Positions 16,911-24,300 of a stretch of 51,340 nt of DNA are shown here, piece after piece (position 1 is the first letter of the stretch; the number at the start of each line of letters is the position of its first letter). This stretch comes from GW2011-AR5 sp041645025 (lineage in GTDB: Archaea > Aenigmatarchaeota > Aenigmatarchaeia > GW2011-AR5). A model generated the notes under the pieces. It was not told the origin of the DNA. It made no database searches and saw only the letters and a list, made by a program, of their open reading frames with translations. Location of the stretch: contig JBAZQV010000002.1 in NCBI GenBank assembly GCA_041645025.1, positions 1-51,340 on the forward strand, written 5' to 3'. Position numbers and translations under genes: made by a program.

Positions 16911-18146
16911 ATGAAACGTTTTCCAATAGATTCTTTGGTGGCAGGAATAATTCTCACGGTGCTTCTGTCTTTCGTATTATCGGCGGATATTGCGCTGTTC
17001 GCAGGTTTCATAGCAGTCATAGCTTTGTTGATATACGGCGACCGCAGAAATGTGAAGCGCGAGGGCATTATCGTCATAAGAAGAACCCAGCGGGGCAGGA
17101 ATTTTATAGACCATGTAGCGAAATCACACAAATGGTTCTGGCGCAAGCTTTCTGTTGTCGGTATTGTTGTTGCAATCATACTGATGTTTGTCGGTTCGCT
17201 GGTGCTCATAACCCAGGCACATGCTGTGATAGAAGGTGCAAAAGACGGCGGCGTCAAGCTCCTTTTACCTGGCCCTGTCGCAGCACCGGTAAATGCGCCG
17301 GGTGTTTTTGTTGTGCCGTGGTGGATATGGGTTATCGGCATAGCTGTCGTGATAGTACCTCATGAGTTCATGCACGGCATCATGTGCCGCATTGACGGCG
17401 TAAGGATAAAATCCGTTGGCTGGCTTCTGCTTATTATAATACCAGGTGCTTTTGTCGAGCCAGACGAGGCCCAGCTGAAAAAGAAAAGCCGGATGACAAA
17501 GCTTAGAGTATACGCAGCCGGCTCCTTTGCAAATATGATTGTTGCTGCTATCGTTCTTGTTATCGCGCTGGTTGTGACGCTGGCGATTTTCTCATCAGGC
17601 GTAGCTGTTCCATATGGCGTGAACTTCGCAGGCACGCTGAACGGCACGCCTGCTTACGCTGCTAATATGACAGGCTCAATAATCCTACTTAATGGCATAG
17701 AAATCAGGAATCAAACAAGTCTCAGCAATGCACTGGAAAAATACAAGGCCGGCGACACTGTTGAGGTTGTAACAGCGGATACTTATTTCATTAGCGGCAT
17801 CCTGCCTTCCGGCATAGTTGATAAGATCAAGCTTCATCAATACAATCTTACACTAGCTAGCCATCCGGAAAAAACTGGCGCGTTTCTTGGCATAGCGGGC
17901 GTAAGCCAATCCATAGTTCTTAACATGAACATGAATGCCTATGCTACAGTCTCTGTGCTGCTTTTGTGGATTTTCCTGTTCTCGTTTGGAATCGGTCTTG
18001 TAAACCTACTTCCAATAAAGCCGCTGGACGGCGGGCTTATATTAGAGGAGCTGGTCGGCGGAAGAAAACGGGTTGTCAAAGTGATTTCAGTGGCGATGCT
18101 GCTTCTGCTTTTGTTCAATCTGATCGGGCCGCTGTTTCTAGTGTAA
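16911..18146 (+). CDS. Site-2 protease family (M50) intramembrane metalloprotease
   Basis: A 411-aa polytopic membrane protein. HEFMH (151-155) is the zinc-binding HExxH within a transmembrane segment. NLLPIKPLDGG (D373) is the second conserved S2P motif near the C-terminus. Between them lies a PDZ-like extramembrane insert (around 215-310; SIILLNGIEIRN is PDZ-like). Both catalytic elements are intact. S2Ps cleave transmembrane substrates such as anti-sigma-like regulators or signal-peptide remnants; the substrate here is unknown. The gene stands alone upstream of a VapBC module. Confidence 0.92.
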   Translation: MKRFPIDSLVAGIILTVLLSFVLSADIALFAGFIAVIALLIYGDRRNVKREGIIVIRRTQRGRNFIDHVAKSHKWFWRKLSVVGIVVAIILMFVGSLVLITQAHAVIEGAKDGGVKLLLPGPVAAPVNAPGVFVVPWWIWVIGIAVVIVPHEFMHGIMCRIDGVRIKSVGWLLLIIIPGAFVEPDEAQLKKKSRMTKLRVYAAGSFANMIVAAIVLVIALVVTLAIFSSGVAVPYGVNFAGTLNGTPAYAANMTGSIILLNGIEIRNQTSLSNALEKYKAGDTVEVVTADTYFISGILPSGIVDKIKLHQYNLTLASHPEKTGAFLGIAGVSQSIVLNMNMNAYATVSVLLLWIFLFSFGIGLVNLLPIKPLDGGLILEELVGGRKRVVKVISVAMLLLLLFNLIGPLFLV

Positions 18147-18154
18147 GGAAAATC

Positions 18155-18188
18155 TTTATATATCCTTACTTTCAATAAATAAGTAAGG
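18155..18188 (+). promoter_or_regulatory. TATA box and operator-like inverted repeat of the second VapBC
   Basis: TTTATATA (about 18155-18162) is followed directly by CCTTACTT (18164-18171), a 9-nt spacer, and AAGTAAGG (18181-18188). The right arm overlaps the Shine-Dalgarno-like AAGGAG before the antitoxin start at 18201. The palindrome sits where a repressor would block both transcription start and translation, fitting autoregulation by the AbrB-type antitoxin. Confidence 0.65.
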
Positions 18189-18200
18189 AGATGGTTTATC

Positions 18201-18440
18201 ATGTCAGAGGAAGGAACTATAACGAGCAAGGGACAATTGACGATACCGAAGGAAATAAGAGACCACTTTGGCTGGAAAGACGGCGAGAAAATAATATTTT
18301 TGGAAAGAGAAGGCGAACTCGCAATAAAGCCGAAAATAAAAGACCCCGTAAAAAAGCTCCACGAATTAAGGAAACAAATACGATTCAGCGAAAAGGAGAT
18401 AGACAGCATGATTAAGGAAAGCAAGAAGGCATGGGATTAG
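18201..18440 (+). CDS. vapB: AbrB-type antitoxin of second VapBC pair
   Basis: A 79-aa protein with an AbrB domain (TITSKGQLTIPKEIRDHFGW ... KIIFLEREGELAIKPK) and a charged helical tail (SEKEIDSMIKESKKAWD) typical of toxin-binding VapB tails. AAGGAG lies 13 nt upstream of the ATG, within the operator palindrome. It is translationally coupled to the PIN gene 1 nt downstream. It would repress its own promoter and neutralise the toxin. Confidence 0.9.
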   Translation: MSEEGTITSKGQLTIPKEIRDHFGWKDGEKIIFLEREGELAIKPKIKDPVKKLHELRKQIRFSEKEIDSMIKESKKAWD

Positions 18441-18441
18441 G

Positions 18442-18870
18442 ATGATAGTCCTTGACAGCTGGATTTTTATAGAATACTTCTCTGATATGGAGAACAAAAG
18501 CTCAGCCGATCTGGTGGAGAATCCTTCGGACACAAGAGCGATAAGCTCCGCTGTTCTGGCAGAAGTCAAGTACAGAATATCAAAAAAATTTGGCAACTCA
18601 AAAGCTTCGGACGCCATAGATGCGATAAACTCACTACCGAACTTGCGTATATTGCCGGTTACGAAAGAGATTGCGGAATTCGCGGCAGAGTTGAGACTAA
18701 AATATTATAGTAAAGAAAGACAGCTATCCTATATCGATGTGATTAATCTGGCAACTGCAATCAAGATTGGATGCGACAAATTCTATACTGGTGACCCAGA
18801 TTTTGAGGGGATAAGTGAGATTGAAATAAAGAATATACGACAGACGAAAACAAATTCCATATATAAATAA
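18442..18870 (+). CDS. vapC: PIN-domain toxin of second VapBC pair
   Basis: A 142-aa PIN RNase. Acidic residues are in MIVLDSWIFIEYF, VLAEVKYR, SYIDVINLATA and FYTGDPDFE, the canonical VapC arrangement, all present. The length is normal. It begins 1 nt after the antitoxin stop. It is more canonical than the PIN protein next to lysS, and the two are not close copies. Confidence 0.92.
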   Translation: MIVLDSWIFIEYFSDMENKSSADLVENPSDTRAISSAVLAEVKYRISKKFGNSKASDAIDAINSLPNLRILPVTKEIAEFAAELRLKYYSKERQLSYIDVINLATAIKIGCDKFYTGDPDFEGISEIEIKNIRQTKTNSIYK

Positions 18871-18894
18871 GAGAAGAAAGAAAGCGGAGTTTTT

Positions 18895-19017
18895 TTGTCT
18901 AAAAATTTTGAATTGGACAAAATCAGAACCGATGAAAAAGAAAGACTGAAAAAGACTCGGAATTATCTTAGATTCATTGAAAACGCACGGCTTCAGCCGT
19001 GCGATGAAACACAATGA
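18895..19017 (+). pseudogene. Short ORF running into a hairpin repeat, possibly truncated
   Basis: A TTG start with GGAG 6 nt upstream opens a 40-residue frame (MSKNFELDKIRTDEKERLKK, then TRNYLRFIENARLQPCDETQ). The first 25 residues look like a normal charged helical protein. The rest lies inside the hairpin repeat at 18971-19080, suggesting that a gene was cut short by insertion of that repeat. I cannot identify the family. Confidence 0.4.
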
Positions 19018-19080
19018 ATCTGGGATCCCATCTTCCAACAAACCCACGACTTTAGTCGTGGGATATAAGGAAGATGTGAT
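18971..19080. repeat. Structured repeat, copy A, with IS605-like inner hairpins
   Basis: The outer pair GATTCATTG/CAATGAATC encloses an 8-bp hairpin with a TTCA loop (18984-19003). A second outer pair, CATCTTCC/GGAAGATG, encloses an 8-bp hairpin with a TTTA loop (19043-19062), the same form as the IS200 end hairpins near 8.5 and 9.2 kb. The sequence GGATCCCATC and the ending GAAGATGTGAT recur in copy B at 35396-35476. It is probably a non-autonomous IS200/IS605 derivative or an RNA-forming repeat. Confidence 0.6.
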
Positions 19081-19163
19081 AAAACACACGAAAAAGAAAA
19101 AAGGACATAATTTCGAGAGACCCAAAATAATAAACTGAGTTAGAAAATTATGAGGGTGAAATC

Positions 19164-19415
19164 ATGAAAACAAAATCAAGGAAAGCCAGAAAAAAGCCTG
19201 AGGAATATGAAATAAAGTTCTGGAAAGACTGGTTAGAGGCAGATACGCTTAAAAGGTTAGAGCTCGTCAAAAAACTTCCTCTGCTTGACATATGTCTAGA
19301 AATGAAGAACGAGAAAATATGGAGAGAATCGTTCTCAAGCTTAATTAATGGCTATTTTGAAGACCTGGAATCTGCAGTTTATACAAAAGTGCGGTTAGAA
19401 AAGACTAATAAGTAA
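19164..19415 (+). CDS. Small charged hypothetical protein (83 aa)
   Basis: An 83-residue charged, mostly helical protein (EEYEIKFWKDWLEADTLKRL, then VKKLPLLDICLEMKNEK). GGGTGA lies a few nt before the ATG, supporting a real gene. I do not recognise the family. It follows the copy A repeat and a VapBC pair, so it may be accessory DNA. The gap from here to 19573 holds a TATA-like CTTTATAT at about 19520 for the next gene. Confidence 0.55.
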   Translation: MKTKSRKARKKPEEYEIKFWKDWLEADTLKRLELVKKLPLLDICLEMKNEKIWRESFSSLINGYFEDLESAVYTKVRLEKTNK

Positions 19416-19573
19416 ATAACATTGAATTTGAAGAAGTGCGACGAGCGTCACGTTTATCGTTCTGGTTATCGGCTATTTCTACAATTATTCACCACTATAA
19501 AGTAATATAAATACCATAGCTTTATATGTAGCCAAGCGTAAATATCTATAGGTAATATTAAAGACGTGGTTTC

Positions 19574-20656
19574 ATGTACGTACCTCAGGGACTTTTCGAT
19601 GCTGATAGAATAGCCAAGCCTAGCGACAGGGAGATAGCTCAATATAGAGGCGTGGACAGGCGCATTTTCCTGAAGTACGTGGGGCTCGCAGGCATGGGAC
19701 TGCTCGCAGCAAGTTGCGGCGGCGGAAGTCCTGTACAGCCAACAAATGACTGCCGGACGACCGGCTGCCCTGCTAATCAATCTTGCGTTCAGGAAACCGG
19801 GGCTTACTCGTGCAAAGACAAGCCGCCCGGTGCAGTTACTGTTACTGGCCAGGTATATAACACAGCTGGAACAGGAGAGCTTTCCCAGTATCGCATAACC
19901 CTTGGCGGCACTTCACAGGATGTCATTAATGGTGTTTATGGTTTTGGACTGACACCTGCTGTTTACAGAGCAAAAATAGAAAATACAGGCGGTATAGATT
20001 TTCTCTCACCTATGGAAGTGTCAGTGAATATGGCGTCAGCGGGCAATTATGATTTTGATGTTCTATTTTCCGACGCTACCTTCAGAACATTCTTGCAGGA
20101 AGTAGCTTTTGGTGGCGGCTCAACACACGTTGCACGCGGTCCTCTCAAAAGACCGATAAGCAACAAGCACTATGTGATAGATGCCAGTTTCCCTCAACGA
20201 TATATAGACGACGTAATAAAAGATGTTCTGCTCAAAGACGTGCCTGCACTATGCAAGGGTCGTCTGTTTTCCATGTCTGTTGACGACAGCATGATAGAAG
20301 TTCGCGCGAGCATGCCACCTAAACAGGATGTGAGCTTGATGCCTAAGGATAATTATTTCTTTTACAATACCTCTAGATTTGCGAATACAGGACCAGCTTC
20401 TAATAGCACATGTGATTCGGGTTATGCTGATTTTAATCAAAGTGGTGGACGTGCTGTTGCGTCACAGGAAATACTTCAGTTGTTCGGCTTCTGGGCAGAT
20501 ACAGGAGAAACAGGACCGGCTACTCTTCCTAGTATTTTCGATAATAATCCATGGACACCAGCATTGCCTGATAGGCCCTCAGTAGATGACATAAAAATGG
20601 GCAGATATGTTTTCTCAAGAGAGCCCGGAACAAGCTATCCTGACATAAGGCCTTAG
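19574..20656 (+). CDS. Tat-exported lipoprotein-like surface protein
   Basis: A 360-aa protein with an N-terminal twin-arginine signal (DRRIFLK, RR at 29-30), a hydrophobic stretch and a lipobox (LLAASC, Cys 48). It would be exported folded and lipid-anchored. Residues 60-80 are a small Cys-rich segment. Residues 87-150 resemble a carboxypeptidase-regulatory-like beta domain (VTVTGQVYNTAGTGELSQY). The C-terminal 200 residues are of unknown function with no HExxH. Tat lipoproteins are common in haloarchaea and bacteria, less so in small-genome archaea, so transfer is possible. The stop overlaps the convergent gene by 4 nt. Confidence 0.75.
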   Translation: MYVPQGLFDADRIAKPSDREIAQYRGVDRRIFLKYVGLAGMGLLAASCGGGSPVQPTNDCRTTGCPANQSCVQETGAYSCKDKPPGAVTVTGQVYNTAGTGELSQYRITLGGTSQDVINGVYGFGLTPAVYRAKIENTGGIDFLSPMEVSVNMASAGNYDFDVLFSDATFRTFLQEVAFGGGSTHVARGPLKRPISNKHYVIDASFPQRYIDDVIKDVLLKDVPALCKGRLFSMSVDDSMIEVRASMPPKQDVSLMPKDNYFFYNTSRFANTGPASNSTCDSGYADFNQSGGRAVASQEILQLFGFWADTGETGPATLPSIFDNNPWTPALPDRPSVDDIKMGRYVFSREPGTSYPDIRP

Positions 20657-20865
20657 TCTTCGTCTTTCTTTTTCATGGCGTCCTTTATCAGAACGAAAGC
20701 CGTCGCCAGCACGAAGATGAACATGAGCCAGGACAGCGACCGCGTGATTGATGGTATCAACTCCGGGTCAATATTGAAAGAAAAAAGCACGTTTCCCAGC
20801 ACTAGAAATAATCCTATCAGCAGAAGCGTTATTGCTGTCAGAACTTCTGGAATCCGTTCGTCCAT
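20653..20865 (-). CDS. Small two-helix membrane protein (70 aa)
   Basis: A 70-residue protein with two predicted transmembrane helices (about 8-28 and 43-62) and a charged tail (KDAMKKKDED). No family is recognised. It ends 4 nt inside the stop region of the convergent Tat lipoprotein gene, so the two genes are arranged tail to tail. Confidence 0.6.
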   Translation of the reverse strand: MDERIPEVLTAITLLLIGLFLVLGNVLFSFNIDPELIPSITRSLSWLMFIFVLATAFVLIKDAMKKKDED

Positions 20866-20931
20866 GTCTTATTATTATGGAAGACGGTTTATATTTGTGA
20901 CTAAATGTAAGGCAACGTAAAATTATTGTTT

Positions 20932-21060
20932 ATGGGGTTATTTCTCGTTCTTGTGGCGTATAGTGACAAGAAGGAACAACAGGCAATAATAAACTCTATA
21001 AAACTCGTTATTGACTCTTATAGAAAGGATGTATATGAAAGATTCAGAAAAAGTCACTAG
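20932..21060 (+). CDS. Possible 42-aa protein opposite an antitoxin-like gene
   Basis: An ATG-initiated frame encodes 42 residues: a hydrophobic start (MGLFLVLVAYS), then a charged helix (KKEQQAIINSIKLVIDSYRK). The frame overlaps the antitoxin-like gene on the other strand by 4 nt at the 3' end. It may be a small membrane-active peptide or a truncated gene. There is no homology evidence. Confidence 0.4.
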   Translation: MGLFLVLVAYSDKKEQQAIINSIKLVIDSYRKDVYERFRKSH

Positions 21061-21191
21061 TCGAACTTCTTTATTCTGCCTGCTTTTATATCTTCCATAC
21101 TTTTCACGAGTTTAATTAAAAGAGAGTGGTCTACTTCTTCTAGTTTCTTTAGTCTTGTATATTCAGACTTTGGTATTGTTACGTTTGTCAT
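21057..21191 (-). CDS. Short antitoxin-like protein (44 aa)
   Basis: A 44-residue protein (MTNVTIPKSEYTRLKKLEEV through EDIKAGRIKKF) with the layout of small archaeal antitoxins: a short DNA-binding strand (TIPKSEY) followed by a helix ending in an IKAGRI motif. No toxin gene follows on its strand; the space is occupied by an opposing 42-aa frame. TATA-like AT-rich DNA lies upstream (21200-21230). It is probably an orphan antitoxin. Confidence 0.55.
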   Translation of the reverse strand: MTNVTIPKSEYTRLKKLEEVDHSLLIKLVKSMEDIKAGRIKKFD

Positions 21192-21317
21192 CTTTATCAC
21201 AATATACTTTATGTTAGTATATATTTAAGTATTTTCAATCTATCAGACCCATCATTACACCCGCATCACGCCGCTTTTTAAATTTATATACAACTCGCGC
21301 CCATAAGTTAGCTTAGT

Positions 21318-24300
21318 ATGGTGCGGAAAAAAGGTTACATTGGGATATCTGTATCTTTGGTCTTATTCGCAGCGCTGTTTTTCATATACAATTCGCAGCC
21401 CGCTGCTGCGTTGATATGCGACGAGGCTGATTGCTTTTATTGCTATGACATCTATCCGATGTGCAAAGATCTTATATCAGTGGGTGCTGGAGGATACAAT
21501 AAATATCAAGTTGGCAGTTGCCCAGGCGGCTGTTACGGGCCATGTGAAAAAGTTGATTGGTGCTGTTCTACTGTCAACCGAGCTAAATTTCTGTATGGGT
21601 GTATGGCATGTGATAGTGGACAGGTTTATACAAATGGCCAATGTGTGACACAGTGTCCCGGCGGCCAGGTTTGGGATGGTAGCAACTGCGTGTGTGGAGC
21701 AGATCAATATTGGGACGGTTCAAACTGTCAGAGTTCTAGATGTGGTGACGGGTATTGCGATCCGACTGAATCAGGCTGGTCGTGCCCGAAATATCCTGAC
21801 GGCTCTGGGGGCGGGGACTGTGCCTGCATTGCAACATCAAGGACGTGCAATTACGCCGGCGTCTTTGAGCACTACTCCAACTGCGGAGGCAAGCAGGTAA
21901 TTGATACTTGCCAATTCGGCTGCTTGGACGGCAAATGCAATCCTGATCCTTGCGCCGGCGTTACATGCAACAGCCCGCCTGCGTCTTACTGCAGCGGCAC
22001 CAGTGTTGTATATTACAATTCTCCGGGAACTTGTTCCGGCGGCAGCTGCGGTTATTTGACAGGCAGTTACGGTTGCCCGACTTCAGGGTGCAGCGGCAGT
22101 TATCGTCAGGCAGGCGGCTGCAGCGGCGGCTCGTGTTATCTGAACAGTGTTGAAAATTGCGGCAGCGATTACTGGGGCTGCTCGGACAGTGAAACACGCG
22201 CGTACCGGTCCCAGGGGTGCAGCGGCGGCAACTGCTATGGCAGCTGGTCGCAGCCGCAGAATTGCAACAACAACAATTATTGCTCAAATTCAGGAGTCAC
22301 CTACCCGACATGCACAAACAGCGACACTGCTGTAACAAGACAGAACAGGGTTTATAATGACTATGGCTGCTCCGGCGGCAACTGTTATCTGGCGTCGCAA
22401 TACGCGTCAGGCAGCTGCCCGCCTGTCGACACAAGTCCGGTGACATGCAGCAACAGCAATGGGTGGGTTAATGTCGGCGCACCTTATTCCGCGTGCAATT
22501 TGGGCAGCGCATGCACTGCGCAAAACCAGGAATACAGGAGCTATGGATGCTCTTCTGGTTCGTGCACTTATTCTGTTACAAATACCCAGACTATTTACTC
22601 TGGTTGCTCTTCGTGCCCGTCGAGCGGCTGCAGCGGAGACACGCGATATTATAGCGGCACATGTTCCGGCGGCTCATGCACATATGGCGGCAGCCAGGAC
22701 TGCAACGTCAATAACTACTGCGGCAATTCCGGAAGCCCTTACTCAGTGTGTAGCAGCAGCAATATCGTAGTGACAAGACAGGACAGGGTTTACAATGATT
22801 ACACATGCTCTGGAGGAAACTGTGCTGTTGCTTCATCCTATGCTTCAGGCAACTGTCCGCCTGTTGACAGCAACCCGCAAACATGCAGCCCTTCGGCACC
22901 GACATGCTCAGGCACTTCAAGATGCACTTATAGTGCTGGCTGCTCCGGCGGCAGTTGCTACAACAGCCCTTCATGTTCACAATGCCCTACGCCAGCTACA
23001 GCTTGTTCAGGCACTTCAGTTCGCACTTACTCTCCAACCTGCTCCGGCGGTTCCTGCAGTTCAACATATTCAGATTCACAATGCCCTACGCCAACACCAG
23101 TTTGCGTGAGCAGTGGCACATTTCGCACTTACTCTCCAACCTGCTCCGGCGGTTCCTGCAGTTCAACATATTCAGACTCTGCATGCCCGGGTGGAACGAC
23201 ATGCAGCGGCGGCAGTTGCATTTCCTGCATCTGTTCTACACCAAGTCCTACTTGCGCTGACTCAGTAACAAAGCGCACCTATTCTCCAACATGCCCAGGA
23301 GGCAGTTGCAGCTCGACATATTCAGATTCAGCGTGTCCTACAGCAGCCACAGACTGCGCAAACTCCGTAACAAGGCGCACCTATACTGCCTACTGCTCCG
23401 GCGGCACCTGCGGCAACACACCTACGAGCACAACCTGCCCTACAGTATCCACAGACTGCGCTGACCCCGTAACAAGGCGCACTTATACTGCTTACTGCTC
23501 TGGAGGAAGTTGCGGCAACACACCAACAAACACAGCATGTCCTAGCCAGGCACCTACATGCGCTGACACAACCACCCGCCGCACCTATTCCCCAACCTGC
23601 TTGGCTGGCAACTGCGGAGTCAGTCCGGTTGATGCAGCATGTTCTGTAACATCGCCAACATGTGCTGACTCCGTAACAAGACGCACTTATACTGCTTACT
23701 GCTCTGGAGGAAGTTGCGGCAACACGCCTACGGACACAGCCTGCCCGACATCAGCTGCGACTTGTGCAAACCCAACCACCCGTCGCACATATGCTCCAAC
23801 CTGCTTGGCCGGCACCTGCGGCAACTCACCAACAGACTCAGCTTGCCCTACACCAGCAACAACCTGCGCAGACGCAAACACAAGACGTGTCTACTCAGCA
23901 ACCTGCTTGGCCGGAAGCTGCGGCTCGACTTATACAGACTCTGCCTGTCAGTATGGCTGCTCCAATGGCGTCTGCGGAACTAACCCGTGCTCGCCAAATC
24001 CTTGCACAAACGTGCCTCAAAACACATGCAGCGGCAGTACGTTGAATGTTTACTCTTCATTATGCACGCCTTCAGGCGGCTCAGCATCATGCTCATATCC
24101 TGCCACGCCTCAATCCTGCCAGTATGGCTGCCTTTCTTTGCCTGGGCCTGACCAGTGTGCTGCTAACAGCCCGCCGACATTTAGCAGCGTTTCTGTGTCA
24201 GGCGCTTTCCAGAGCTATGTGAGGAACGGGCACACGATTGCAGTGAGCTCTGCTGGCACTGATCCGAATGGCGAGCAGGTCAAGCTCAAGTGCGGAAGTG

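Noticed and set aside
19043..19062. The CCCACGAC-TTTA-GTCGTGGG hairpin as a transcription terminator
   Set aside because: It has no T-run after it. Its form matches the IS200/IS605 end hairpins at 8523 and 9155.
22890..23960. Regularly spaced short repeats as a CRISPR array
   Set aside because: The units are in frame, encode Cys-rich peptides within one long ORF, and have no unique spacers.
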